From Paenibacillus ihbetae (GTDB lineage Bacteria > Bacillota > Bacilli > Paenibacillales > Paenibacillaceae), in assembly GCF_002741055.1 (NCBI RefSeq), contig NZ_CP016809.1:2502501-2566500 (forward strand): 64,000 nt of DNA. The letters run 5' to 3'. Of this stretch, positions 1 to 8,729 are shown one piece after another. The first letter of the stretch is position 1, and every line of letters begins with the position of its first letter. The notes below the pieces were generated by a model, which worked only from the letters and a program-made list of their open reading frames with translations, was not told where the DNA came from and did no database searches. The position numbers and the translations under genes were made by a program.

Positions 1-1567
1 TTTGCTTAAAGTTGTACTCAGGCGGCGGAGAAGGAATACTCCACTCGAGGGTACGGCCGTCTTCCCATGGATCGTTCGCAACACCGGAAGGTTTTCTCGC
101 TGTCATGACAACGTTGGCCAGGAAGAGCAGTACACCGACACCCATCAATATCGCACCGATTGTACTAATAAAGTTCAAAGTGTCAAAGTTTTGGTTCGGC
201 AGGTACGACACGATCCGGCGCTGCATACCGAGCAAGCCCAGGAAGTGCTGTACAAAGAACGTCAGATGGAAGCCGATGGCGAATGTCCAGAACGTCCATT
301 TGCCAAGCGTTTCGTTCAGCATCCGTCCGAACATCTTAGGCCACCAGTAATGGAGACCAGAGAACAGACCGAATACCAAGCCGCCTACGATTACATAGTG
401 GAAGTGAGCGACTACGAAATACGTGTCGTGGAACTGGAAGTCGGCCGGAGCCGATGCCAGCATAACCCCGGTTACACCGCCCATAACGAACGTCGGCACG
501 AAACCGATCGCGAACAAGTTCGCGCTGGTAAAGCGGATTTGTCCGCCCCACATGGTGAAGAGCCAGTTAAAGATCTTAATACCCGTAGGTACCGCAATCA
601 GCATCGTTGCAATGGCGAACAATGCGTTCGCTACCGGTCCAAGACCTGTTGTAAACATATGGTGAGCCCAAACCATGAAGCCCAGGAAGGCGATCAGGAT
701 GGTCGCGAACACCATCGAGCTGTATCCGAACAACCGTTTACGCGAGAAGGTCGGAATGACTTCGGAAATGATACCGAAAGCCGGCAAAATCAGAATATAT
801 ACTTCAGGGTGACCGAAAATCCAGAAAATATGCTGCCACAATACGGGGCTTCCGCCTGCCGCAACATCAAAGAAGTTCGCGCCAAGCAACCGGTCAAAGC
901 TGAGCAATACGAGACCTACGGTAATCGCAGGGAATGCAAACAGGATCATTGCCGATGTAATGAAAGAAGTCCAAGTAAACATAGGCATTCTCATGAAGGA
1001 CATTCCCGGAGCACGCATCGTGATGATGGTAGCCAGGAAGTTGATACCGCCGATCAATGTACCAAGACCCGCAATCTGCAAGCCGATGGTATAGAAGTCT
1101 ACGCCGTGCGTAGAGGAATACTCTGTTGTAGACAATGGCGTATAGGAAGTCCAGCCCGCATCCGGAGCGCCGCCCATAATCCAGCTAAGGTTAAGCAGCA
1201 GTCCACCGAACAAAAACGTCCAAAAGCCAAGCGAGTTCAAAAACGGAAACGCGACGTCCCGCGCGCCGATCTGAAGCGGAACCACCGCGTTCATCAAAGC
1301 GAAGATGACCGGCATGACGCCGAGGAAGATCATCGTCGTTCCGTGCATCGTAATCAATTCGTTAAATACCTGAGCCGATACCAAATCGTTCATCGGTTTG
1401 ATCAGCTGCAGACGGATCAGAATCGCTTCAATACCGCCGATACCAAAGAACAAGCCGCCCGCTATCAGGTATAATATTCCGATTTTCTTGTGGTCAACGG
1501 TCGTAAGCCAATCCATTAACCCCGAGTAGCGCTTGACGCTATGGCTATGAGCATGAGCATGAGCCAA
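1..1567 (-). CDS. ctaD: Cytochrome c oxidase subunit I (caa3 type), C-terminus cut by window edge
   Basis: This is the catalytic haem-copper subunit of a terminal oxidase in the cytoplasmic membrane. It reduces O2 at the haem a3-CuB site and pumps protons. The reading frame is open from 1567 to the window edge, giving 522 residues of an expected 600 or more. Visible family signatures are TTVDHKKIG near the N-terminus, MHGTTMIFLG, the Tyr-His loop GHPEVYILILP, the CuB pair WAHHMF, and HDTYFVVAHFHYV with the haem ligands. The start is a TTG at 1565-1567, preceded by AAAAGGGGG eight bases upstream. The first residues are His-rich (AHAHAHSHS), coded by a repeated GCTCAT hexamer. It lies 32 nt after ctaC and is almost certainly cotranscribed with it. 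The identity is secure. The start codon is inferred from the ribosome binding site. Confidence 0.95.
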   Translation of the reverse strand, partial: MAHAHAHSHSVKRYSGLMDWLTTVDHKKIGILYLIAGGLFFGIGGIEAILIRLQLIKPMNDLVSAQVFNELITMHGTTMIFLGVMPVIFALMNAVVPLQIGARDVAFPFLNSLGFWTFLFGGLLLNLSWIMGGAPDAGWTSYTPLSTTEYSSTHGVDFYTIGLQIAGLGTLIGGINFLATIITMRAPGMSFMRMPMFTWTSFITSAMILFAFPAITVGLVLLSFDRLLGANFFDVAAGGSPVLWQHIFWIFGHPEVYILILPAFGIISEVIPTFSRKRLFGYSSMVFATILIAFLGFMVWAHHMFTTGLGPVANALFAIATMLIAVPTGIKIFNWLFTMWGGQIRFTSANLFAIGFVPTFVMGGVTGVMLASAPADFQFHDTYFVVAHFHYVIVGGLVFGLFSGLHYWWPKMFGRMLNETLGKWTFWTFAIGFHLTFFVQHFLGLLGMQRRIVSYLPNQNFDTLNFISTIGAILMGVGVLLFLANVVMTARKPSGVANDPWEDGRTLEWSIPSPPPEYNFKQ

Positions 1568-1599
1568 GGTTTGTACCCCCTTTTAAAGTTCTTGCTGTA

Positions 1600-2649
1600 T
1601 TAATAATCCAACTTATAATTGGCCAGGTAATCGGCAATTTGCTCGATCTCTTGATCGGTAAAGCCGAGGTCCTTCGGATTAGGCATCGTGTTGCCAGGTT
1701 TAACAGCCTGTGGCTCCGACAGCCATTCCACCAGGTTGTCCTTCGTCGGCTTCGAGCCTGGTTCGCCGCTTATATCGTTCAGCAAGATACTCGCTACGGT
1801 CTCACGTGATCCCATACCGGTCAAGTTAGGACCCATCGCTCCGCCCTGGTCGCCCACAGCGTGGCAAGAAAGGCAGTTGGTCTTGAACTTCTCGGCAAGT
1901 GCCGGATCCTCAGGAAGCACAGCAGGCGCTTTGAATGCCGCTACCCAATTCTCGAATGTAGCGTCATCAACCGCTTTCACCCGGAATTCCATGAATCCAT
2001 GGGAAGGTCCGCACAACTCTGCGCATTTGCCAATGTATGTATCCGCCTTGTCGGCAATCAGGGTCATGTAGTTGACGCTGCCTTCTGTGTTCGTATCCAT
2101 CTTGCCGCCGAGCGATGGCACCCAGAAGGAGTGAAGCACATCATTCGTTTTCAATTGGAAAGCAATTTTCTTGCCTACTGGGATGACAAGCTCTTGAGCC
2201 GTCTTAACACCGTAGTCTGGATAATTAAACTCCCACCAGAATTGGTGAGAAGTAACCTCTACCTTCACTGCATCCGGATCGTTCCAGTCGTTTTCGCCGT
2301 AAGCGAACACCTTTTGAATAGTAGGAATTGCAAGCACGAGTACGAGGAGCAGCGGAATAGCCGTCCAAATAATCTCAAGCTTGTGGTTTCCTTCGACTTG
2401 CTCTGGAATCTTATCCTGTCCCTTTTTCTTACGGAATTTAACAAGCACGTATGCGGCGATTCCAAATACCACAACCATTACGACGATCATAATCGAAATG
2501 GAGAGCTTAATTAAATCCAGTTGACCTTGTGCTACCGGACCTTGAGGCCTAAGGACCGACAAATCCTCACGTCCGCAGCCGGATAACACCAAAGCAAACA
2601 TGGCCATCAAAGGAAGAAGACGCTTTACAGCCTGCCACCGTTTCATCAT
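1600..2649 (-). CDS. ctaC: Cytochrome c oxidase subunit II with fused cytochrome c domain
   Basis: This 349-residue subunit accepts electrons from cytochrome c and passes them through the CuA centre to subunit I. Order: lipoprotein signal ending LVLSGC (Cys about 25), two membrane helices (about 47-70 and 92-112), a cupredoxin domain with the CuA ligands in CAELCGPSHGFMEF, then a C-terminal c-type haem domain with CLSCH and a likely Met ligand in GNTMPNP. The built-in haem domain makes this the caa3 type typical of Bacillales. The start is ATGATG behind GTGGGGT. The gene lies directly upstream of ctaD. A sigma-A-like promoter at 2763-2791 and a cre-like sequence at 2853-2866 sit upstream, suggesting catabolite control. 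Confidence 0.96.
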   Translation of the reverse strand: MMKRWQAVKRLLPLMAMFALVLSGCGREDLSVLRPQGPVAQGQLDLIKLSISIMIVVMVVVFGIAAYVLVKFRKKKGQDKIPEQVEGNHKLEIIWTAIPLLLVLVLAIPTIQKVFAYGENDWNDPDAVKVEVTSHQFWWEFNYPDYGVKTAQELVIPVGKKIAFQLKTNDVLHSFWVPSLGGKMDTNTEGSVNYMTLIADKADTYIGKCAELCGPSHGFMEFRVKAVDDATFENWVAAFKAPAVLPEDPALAEKFKTNCLSCHAVGDQGGAMGPNLTGMGSRETVASILLNDISGEPGSKPTKDNLVEWLSEPQAVKPGNTMPNPKDLGFTDQEIEQIADYLANYKLDY

Positions 2650-2762
2650 TGATCTACCCCACTTTTCCGATTTTCGTAGACTACCATCCGGCGCAAACAG
2701 CGGTAATCTACCTGCACAATCACGGATGAAGTAATCCTGTCAATTAAAGCAATCACTTATTA

Positions 2763-2791
2763 AATATAAGTTCACGGGTTGCTTTTGTCAA
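2763..2791 (-). promoter_or_regulatory. Sigma-A promoter for ctaCD
   Basis: On the minus strand TTGACA and TATATT are separated by exactly 17 bp. This places a transcription start about 105 nt before the ctaC start codon. Both hexamers are close to consensus. Confidence 0.75.
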
Positions 2792-2852
2792 TCATTCACA
2801 GGGAGTTCACAAATTGTTCGAAAAGTCGTCAAAGTCGCGCCGTTACTGAATT

Positions 2853-2866
2853 TGCAATCGCTTTCA
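2853..2866 (-). promoter_or_regulatory. Candidate cre (CcpA) site upstream of ctaC
   Basis: The minus strand reads TGAAAGCGATTGCA, which fits the relaxed catabolite-responsive element TGNAANCGNWNNCA. It lies about 60 bp upstream of the -35 box. Catabolite regulation of the B. subtilis cta cluster is known, so the match is plausible. The rest of 2650-3050 shows no gene. Confidence 0.5.
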
Positions 2867-2980
2867 TGACCTACCTCCCATCCCGTGCCCTATGGTTCGA
2901 CAATCTTCACAGGAGCTTGTACGGCAACGTTCTATGCATTATATACAGTCAATTCCCCGTTTTGAATCGATCATGACAAA

Positions 2981-3024
2981 AGGAGGTCCCTTAAGCAGTC
3001 ATCCCCGACTGCAAGGTTCCTCCT
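2981..3024 (-). terminator. Probable terminator after map
   Basis: Inverted repeat with arms AGGAGG..AGCAGTC and GACTGC..CCTCCT, one bulge, followed on the minus strand by a short TTTT. It lies about 27 nt past the stop of the methionine aminopeptidase gene. The T tract is short. Confidence 0.55.
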
Positions 3025-3050
3025 ATCATTATGCGATATTTTTCCGGATC

Positions 3051-3800
3051 TTAATCCGTCAGAATGAGCGGACCTTCCTTCGTAATGGCAACCGTATGCT
3101 CGTATTGTACGCCGACCGACCCGTCCGCGCTCGATATGGTCCAGCCGTCGTCCCCCCAGAATACGGCGCCGGAGGGTCCCAACGTAAACACCGGTTCGAT
3201 CGTAATGACCATCCCCGCCTTCAGCTTCAGCCCTCTTCCCTGCGTTCCGTAGCTGGGGACGTCAGGCGGCTCATGAAGCTGCCTTCCGATTCCATGCCCG
3301 ACCAAGGACATGACGATCCCGTAGCCCTCTTCTTCCGCAACCTCCTGAATGGCATGCCCGATGTTCCCCATAGCCGCCCCGGGTCTTGCCTGCTCAATTC
3401 CCTTGAATAGAGCTTCATGCGTCCGATTCATCAGCTTCATGACAGCAGCATTGACTTGGCCGACCGCATAAGTCCAGCCCGAATCGGCCAGCCAGCCATT
3501 CTTGTTCACGACCATATCGATCGTTACGACGTCTCCCTCCCGCAGCGGCCGGTCATCCGGAAACCCGTGACATACCACCTCGTTAACCGAAGCACAAGTA
3601 GCGTAAGGAAACCCCTTATATCCCTTCTGTTCGGGAGTCGCCCCCTTTCTCTTTAAAAATTCCTCTACCCGCTCATCGATCTCCATCGTGCTTACCCCCG
3701 GCTTGATATGCTTGGCAATCTCCCGGTGGCATGCCGCAAGTATGCGGCCGGCTTCCCGCATATATCCGATCTCTTCGGCGCTCTTCAGCTGTATCCTCAC
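3051..3800 (-). CDS. map: Methionine aminopeptidase, type I
   Basis: This cytosolic two-metal enzyme removes the N-terminal Met from new proteins. The 249-residue length matches type I bacterial MAPs. Metal ligands are visible in order: two Asp in VTIDMVVNKNGWLADSG, His in GHGIGRQLHEPP, Glu in ITIEPVF and Glu in QYEHT. The substrate-binding His lies in VVCHGFP. I chose the GTG at 3798-3800, with AAGGGAGTG upstream. The open frame continues about 87 codons further upstream, but that stretch has no family similarity. The gene stands alone, without adk, secY or infA, so it is probably an extra paralog such as B. subtilis yflG rather than the copy in the ribosomal-protein cluster. Confidence 0.92.
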   Translation of the reverse strand: MRIQLKSAEEIGYMREAGRILAACHREIAKHIKPGVSTMEIDERVEEFLKRKGATPEQKGYKGFPYATCASVNEVVCHGFPDDRPLREGDVVTIDMVVNKNGWLADSGWTYAVGQVNAAVMKLMNRTHEALFKGIEQARPGAAMGNIGHAIQEVAEEEGYGIVMSLVGHGIGRQLHEPPDVPSYGTQGRGLKLKAGMVITIEPVFTLGPSGAVFWGDDGWTISSADGSVGVQYEHTVAITKEGPLILTD

Positions 3801-3993
3801 ATCCGCCCACTCCCTTGTTTCGCTTCGCCAGCTGCTAACAATATATGTCCGGGACAACGCGAAAATTAACCGCACAGATGAAAAGCCTCGAATGCCTAGC
3901 TCATATGCTGGACCTAGGGGCGCATGCGATGCACTGAAACGTCTTTCAACAACCACTGCCCTTCCTTTATGGTCGAGGAGTTCCCCGATATGC

Positions 3994-4032
3994 AAAAAAA
4001 CCGCCCTCGGGACCAAGCCCGAAAACGGTTTA
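3994..4032 (-). terminator. Terminator after the 62-residue gene
   Basis: On the minus strand an imperfect stem AAACCG..CGGG / CCG..CGGTTT is followed by seven T. It lies about 70 nt past the stop at 4102. The remaining bases between 3801 and 3993 show no gene. Confidence 0.7.
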
Positions 4033-4101
4033 ACCATATACGTAATAACAAGGTGAAACATGCTAATAGCGATATTTCTAATCGTTCAGGTGCGCTAACG
4101 G

Positions 4102-4290
4102 TCAGGATACGGAGGAATTCATCTTCCCAAGCTCATGTTCAACGACAAGCGTGAGCTCTTCTTCATAACCTCCCATAATATGGTACTTCCGGACATACTC
4201 CTTTACAAATTTTTTCGGATCTTTAGGCCGGAAAATTCGTGTCATTTCCCGCAGACTTTCCTTAACCTCATTGTGACCTTTCGTTGCCAT
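4102..4290 (-). CDS. Small conserved-looking hypothetical protein
   Basis: A 62-residue, highly charged soluble protein, rich in Lys and Glu, with no signal or membrane segment. I do not recognise a family. It is supported as a gene by a strong ribosome binding site (AGGAGGG, seven bases before ATG) and by a good intrinsic terminator about 70 nt downstream, so it appears to be a single-gene transcript. Its central run RIFRPKDPKKFVKEYVRKY could form an amphipathic helix. Confidence 0.7.
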   Translation of the reverse strand: MATKGHNEVKESLREMTRIFRPKDPKKFVKEYVRKYHIMGGYEEELTLVVEHELGKMNSSVS

Positions 4291-4619
4291 GATGGATCCC
4301 TCCTAAAACGTGTGGAATGAAATACTCCGTTTAAAGAGAATGCCGAAAAGATCTACCCCATTAATTAAAGATGAAGCCATATTGCAGTTCTTACGGTGAC
4401 CATAGGTTGATATTCAGCAACTAACCAAGTACACCTGACACTATACATACCCTAGCAGCATGCATCTGAATCATTAATATATTGTATCATATTCTTCGGT
4501 TTGTTTCATCTTTCCCAAAAAATTGTTTTTTTGGCCATATTTTATACACAGCCCCCGAAAGCGTAAATCTGGTTAAGATACATACAACTATCCCTTATCC
4601 GTAGGAGGTCTGAAAGAAA
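4291..4619. other. Intergenic region between divergent genes
   Basis: AT-rich stretch between the minus-strand 62-residue gene and the plus-strand hydrolase. It must hold promoters for both. I see A/T-rich -10-like sequences near 4475-4500 and 4535-4550, but no pair of hexamers I would call firmly. No other feature is seen. Confidence 0.4.
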
Positions 4620-5651
4620 ATGACGAAGACCCAACCGATGATGCGCGCTCCTCTCATGACCGGCTCGCCGTTTCCTGCTGCCGAACCGGAGGAGCTCGGG
4701 CTTCCCCGCGATCCGCTGGACATGGTTGACAGCGTGATCCGCAAGCAATATCCGAAAATGCGAAGCTTCCTGTTCGTACATGCCGGCAAACTGTTGTACG
4801 AGCGGTACTACGGCGGGCATACGGCCCATTCATTCAACGATCTCAGGTCTGCAACCAAGAGCTTCACGTCCATTCTGATTGGCATTGCGAATGCCCGGGC
4901 CGAGCTTCCCGATCTGGACACGCCGGTAACGGACGTGCTCCAACGGTATATCCCGCGGAGGGCGCATCCCCTCTTAGGTAAAGTGACGCTTCGGCATCTG
5001 CTGACGATGACCTCCGGCTTCGCCTGGCAGACAGGCAAAAAGCTCGGGGAGCCGCTCATCCACCGCTTCCATCGCAGCCGCAGCTGGACCTCCTTTGCGC
5101 TGGCGCTCCCGGTCATGGAGGAGCAAATGGGCGTGTTTCAATACCGCAGCACGGACTCGCATCTGCTCTCCGTCGCACTAAGCGAGGCCACCGGCATGGA
5201 TGCGTTTGCCTATGGCAAGGCCCACCTCTTCGAGCCGCTTGGCATCGATCATGCGGCCTGGACCCCGAGCCCGGAAAGGCACAGCATGGGGCACATCGGA
5301 TTGTACCTGACATCGAGGGACATGGCCAAATTCGGGCTATGCTGCCTGAACGGCGGACGCTGGGAAGGTTATGAGCTGATCCCGGAAGGCTGGCTGAATG
5401 AGGCTCTGACCTCTCAGGCTGCGGGCTACCCCGCCTTCGGTGATTATGGTTACCAGTGGTGGACCGGCACGATCAGCGGAACTCCCTTCGCGCTTGCCCA
5501 CGGCCATGGCGGTCAGCAGATCTACTTGCTGCCGAAGCTCGACGCCGTCATCGTATTTACGGCCGACAGCAAGGTAAGCCGTTGGAGAAATCCGCGGATG
5601 CTGCTGGAACGGCATCTTGTCGGGCTTCTGCAGTCAAATTCGACACGTTAA
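4620..5651 (+). CDS. Serine hydrolase of the class C beta-lactamase / penicillin-binding fold
   Basis: A 343-residue predicted serine hydrolase. The nucleophile motif SxxK is seen as SATKSF near residue 78, followed by the active-site-wall residues HLLTMTSGF. The second motif is a YxN-like QYRSTD, and the third is HGHGGQ near the C-terminus, in place of KTG. This pattern is usual in the broad beta-lactamase-related family (esterases, D-amino peptidases, 6-aminohexanoate hydrolases), where the true substrate cannot be read from sequence. There is no signal peptide, so the enzyme should be cytosolic, which argues against a resistance beta-lactamase. The ribosome binding site TAGGAGGT is nine bases before ATG. 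Confidence 0.88.
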   Translation: MTKTQPMMRAPLMTGSPFPAAEPEELGLPRDPLDMVDSVIRKQYPKMRSFLFVHAGKLLYERYYGGHTAHSFNDLRSATKSFTSILIGIANARAELPDLDTPVTDVLQRYIPRRAHPLLGKVTLRHLLTMTSGFAWQTGKKLGEPLIHRFHRSRSWTSFALALPVMEEQMGVFQYRSTDSHLLSVALSEATGMDAFAYGKAHLFEPLGIDHAAWTPSPERHSMGHIGLYLTSRDMAKFGLCCLNGGRWEGYELIPEGWLNEALTSQAAGYPAFGDYGYQWWTGTISGTPFALAHGHGGQQIYLLPKLDAVIVFTADSKVSRWRNPRMLLERHLVGLLQSNSTR

Positions 5652-5749
5652 CCTGAAATCTCGTATGGATACGGATAGACCTTCCCGGTTCTGGTTACTT
5701 TATGCGATATGAATCATTACTAAATTTCAAGCTGAGAGGAGCATGCAAC

Positions 5750-6025
5750 ATGGCCGGTAAGGACAAGGATCTGCCACCAATTTCGAGGGATGAAGTTGAA
5801 GTAGACGGGATCTATACCAACGAATGGGGCCGGGAGGAATATTTAAAGCGCGGAGAGACCTTCCCTTTCGACCCGCAAAACGGCTCTACGGAATGGAAGC
5901 TGTCCGAATACGATTTCGAGAACCATCATCAGGGACGAACCGATGAACGGCTTGTTCCGAAAAAGAAAGGGCCCGACAAGCAGGTTAATATCGATTCCCC
6001 GTTCCGCCACGTGGAAATCGACTGA
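5750..6025 (+). CDS. Small hypothetical protein
   Basis: A 91-residue acidic soluble protein. I start it at the ATG at 5750 because GAGAGGAG lies just upstream. An in-frame upstream ATG at 5702 has no ribosome binding site. The middle (DGIYTNEWGREEYLKRGETF) faintly recalls short YjzC-like Bacillus proteins, but I cannot assign it. It sits between the hydrolase and the di-heme cytochrome on the same strand with gaps of about 100-160 nt, so linkage is uncertain. Confidence 0.7.
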   Translation: MAGKDKDLPPISRDEVEVDGIYTNEWGREEYLKRGETFPFDPQNGSTEWKLSEYDFENHHQGRTDERLVPKKKGPDKQVNIDSPFRHVEID

Positions 6026-6183
6026 CACGTTTTACTTTAAATGAAACAACACGATGAGCCGTTTAGCGGCAACCGACGAAACCGCGATCTATTTCAATGA
6101 ACAGGCATCCGTAATCTAGGGCAGCTGTTCTTTTCGTGAGCAGAAGCATTCGTTCTGCTCTCATGCAAAGGGTGATTAAGACT

Positions 6184-8139
6184 ATGACTACAACCAGATG
6201 GCTCAGGCTTCTTGTCCCACTGGCTGTTATGTGCGGAATATGGCTTGCCGTAGATATCAGAGGGCTTGAATATGCCTATATTCCGCCCAAAAGCAGGCTG
6301 GAAAACACACAGGCTCTTCAAGCACTTCAGCGTAACGCCGTACGCCAGTATGATGTTTGGGGCAAGATGCTCACCGTTCCGGGAAAAGCTCTGCAGGATG
6401 CCGATCCCCGTCTTACGCCACACAATGGGGCCGTCGAGATCACGGAGGATCTGCTTGCGCTCGGCAGACGCACGCTGTACAAGGAGTCGTTCGGCAATGA
6501 GGTGTTCTTAACGGATATCGTGGGCATTATTGACGGTCCGTTGAAGCTGAAGGGCATCCTCAAGGCCATCGCCGACTTGAAGGGACAAGGAACGGACAAT
6601 CTTCAGGTCGAACTGGATAAGGACATTACGGTCGGGGGAAAAACGTTTCGCAAGGGAGACAAAATCGCCACCGGGTTCGACGTCGCCAAAGGAGCCCATA
6701 CTCCGGTCGGAGTCACCTTCCGTTACGTCGAGGGCAGGACCAAGCTTGGCGTCAGCTGCATGGCATGCCATGCTACGGTCAACCGGGATACCGGCAACAT
6801 TGTGGAGGGTGCTCCGAATTCGGATCTGAACCTGGGACTCCTGCTCGCGCTCGCACCTAACAGCGCAGCCTATTTCACGCATACCGACGTATCCAAGCTT
6901 GTGGATTATGTGAAAGACCAGAACCGGACGGTGATCAACTCCAAAGGCAAGGCAGAGCCTTTGCCTGACCCGGACATGCTGGAGAAGGCCGTTGACGATA
7001 ACCTGGTCAAATGGGTGCCGGGGAGCTTTGACACAACGGTGGATATGATCAGCGACGTTACCCAAATCCCCGACATGTTCACCAAAGGCGGCCACCCGTA
7101 CAGCTGGAGCGGCTTCGGTCTGGCCGGCGGGTTCAACGGGTTAAGCACCTTCGGCAACAACGTCCATGCCCAGAACACGGATACGCTGAGCCAGACCGAG
7201 GTGAGTGAGGTTCTTCTCGGTATCGATAAGGAAGTCTATGCCGGCACCATTCTGCAAAATGCCTCAAGCCCAAAGTTTCGCTACAGCCCCAGCAGCGGGC
7301 TTAAGCCGACGCAATTTTTCAACAAGCTGGACCCGAATCCCGGTACGCCCGGCGTTAATGAAGTCATCAAAACACCGAATTTTCCGAAGGTATCGCCGAT
7401 CGCGCCGAACGGGCTGTATATCAGCTCGCCGGGCTTCAAAGCCGGCGAGCAGGTCAATGCCATGTCCGCTTATCAGAATACGATCCGGCCGCCGGAAGCG
7501 CCTGCGAAGAACGCGGATGCCAAGACGATACGCCTGGGGGCCGAAGTATTCAAAAAAGCGCAGTGCATTACATGCCATGCAGGCGATTATTTTACGAACA
7601 ATCGCATCCTGCCGGTTGACAAGGTCGGCACCGAGCCGGCCAGAGCGAATGCCTTCCACCGGACGGAGAAGGACTTCGGGGAGGCGCTGTTCTACTCGCC
7701 GGACACGCCCGTGCCCATTCCCCCTGACGCTAGGGTGGTCAAAGTGCCGATGGGGCATATCGATCCCAAGCAGATCGAGCTCGGGTTCGGGCATAACCAA
7801 AGCGGCGGCGGCTATAAAGTGAAAGGGCTGATCGGGCTGCGATGGTCGGCTCCGTATCTCCATGACGGCGGAGTGGCCGTCGGTCCCGAGCTGTCGCAGG
7901 TTGGGCTTTCCGAGACCCTTATGAAAGGAATTAAGCCAGACCCCTACAACAGCCTGAAGGCGATGGTTGACCGGCGGCTCAGGCAGCAGGTGATCGATGC
8001 CAATCGGAAGGATTCCCGGCTCAGGGACACCCACATCACGGGACAAGGCCATGAATTTTGGGTGGATGACGGCACAGGCTTTACGAAGGAGCAGCAGGAT
8101 GCGCTGGTGCAATATTTGCTCAGCCTGAAAATGAAGTAA
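6184..8139 (+). CDS. Membrane-anchored di-heme cytochrome c (cytochrome c peroxidase / RoxA-like)
   Basis: A 651-residue extracytoplasmic cytochrome. An N-terminal hydrophobic helix (about residues 7-24) acts as signal or anchor, and two haem c sites follow: CMACH near residue 192 and CITCH near residue 461. The C-terminal part has RWSAPYLHDGG, typical of the di-heme peroxidase / MauG superfamily. Length and haem spacing resemble the large RoxA-type subgroup better than the classical peroxidases of about 330 residues. Substrate and partner are unknown. I chose ATG 6184, with AAAGGG eleven bases upstream; an in-frame GTG at 6136 is less convincing. The caa3 oxidase genes nearby make a link to respiratory electron transfer possible, but this is only positional. 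Confidence 0.85.
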   Translation: MTTTRWLRLLVPLAVMCGIWLAVDIRGLEYAYIPPKSRLENTQALQALQRNAVRQYDVWGKMLTVPGKALQDADPRLTPHNGAVEITEDLLALGRRTLYKESFGNEVFLTDIVGIIDGPLKLKGILKAIADLKGQGTDNLQVELDKDITVGGKTFRKGDKIATGFDVAKGAHTPVGVTFRYVEGRTKLGVSCMACHATVNRDTGNIVEGAPNSDLNLGLLLALAPNSAAYFTHTDVSKLVDYVKDQNRTVINSKGKAEPLPDPDMLEKAVDDNLVKWVPGSFDTTVDMISDVTQIPDMFTKGGHPYSWSGFGLAGGFNGLSTFGNNVHAQNTDTLSQTEVSEVLLGIDKEVYAGTILQNASSPKFRYSPSSGLKPTQFFNKLDPNPGTPGVNEVIKTPNFPKVSPIAPNGLYISSPGFKAGEQVNAMSAYQNTIRPPEAPAKNADAKTIRLGAEVFKKAQCITCHAGDYFTNNRILPVDKVGTEPARANAFHRTEKDFGEALFYSPDTPVPIPPDARVVKVPMGHIDPKQIELGFGHNQSGGGYKVKGLIGLRWSAPYLHDGGVAVGPELSQVGLSETLMKGIKPDPYNSLKAMVDRRLRQQVIDANRKDSRLRDTHITGQGHEFWVDDGTGFTKEQQDALVQYLLSLKMK

Positions 8140-8238
8140 GCTCGGAGACAATAAGCATCATACTTTGTCCAAACCGTTCATAAGGTAAGGTATACAGCTT
8201 GACCTGCCGAAATGAACGGTGCCCAAGACAAGGAGTTG

Positions 8239-8583
8239 ATGACATTGTCCCCTTTCAAATCATCCACAGGACTTCCCGAGAATCTGGCTGCAACGCTCTG
8301 CTACTTCTTCCCCATGGTCGGAGGAATTCTGTTTCTGTCGTTAGAGAAAAGAAGCCGCTACGTGATCTTTCATGCGCTGCAGTCCTTGCTGACCTTCGCC
8401 GTTCTGGCGATTGCGCATCTGCTGTCAGGCGCGGTTCCGATTATCGGGCTGCTTGCTTCGGCGCTGCTTGCGCTGGTCGGCGTGGTGCTGTGGCTCGTGC
8501 TGATGGCCAACGCCATTCAGGGAAAATGGTTCAAGCTTCCGTGGATTGGAGCCATCGCGGAGAAACAGATGCAGCGAATTTGA
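8239..8583 (+). CDS. Tic20-like / DUF4870-type small membrane protein
   Basis: About 115 residues with three hydrophobic helices and the typical family phrase FHALQSL after the first helix. The family is widespread in Firmicutes and of unknown function. AAGGAG ends only three bases before the ATG at 8239, whereas an in-frame TTG at 8245 has ideal spacing, so translation may begin two codons later. A strong terminator follows at once, and the gene is probably transcribed alone or with the cytochrome. Confidence 0.85.
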   Translation: MTLSPFKSSTGLPENLAATLCYFFPMVGGILFLSLEKRSRYVIFHALQSLLTFAVLAIAHLLSGAVPIIGLLASALLALVGVVLWLVLMANAIQGKWFKLPWIGAIAEKQMQRI

Positions 8584-8605
8584 AGAAAACCCGCCCGATG
8601 TTAAA

Positions 8606-8649
8606 ACGGCCTCAAGTCCTGTGAACAGGGCTTGAGGCCGTTTTTTTTT
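8606..8649 (+). terminator. Strong intrinsic terminator
   Basis: Stem ACGGCCTCAAG / CTTGAGGCCGT, extended by CCTGT/ACAGG, followed by nine T. It ends the plus-strand membrane protein gene. Confidence 0.93.
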
Positions 8650-8729
8650 GCGTAGCATTTATATGAGGGAGAATTCCATGGATCGGGCGAAACCGGCGAA
8701 GCCGGCCTTAGCCTAGGAGTTAGCCTTCT

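Noticed and set aside
2..1474. Long plus-strand open frame of 490 codons
   Set aside because: It is the antisense of ctaD. The minus strand gives a perfect haem-copper oxidase sequence.
3801..4061. N-terminal extension of the methionine aminopeptidase
   Set aside because: The frame is open but has no family similarity, while the GTG at 3800 has a ribosome binding site and gives the usual length.
4620..5651. True class C beta-lactamase
   Set aside because: No signal peptide, and the third motif is HGG rather than KTG. The broad hydrolase family is safer.
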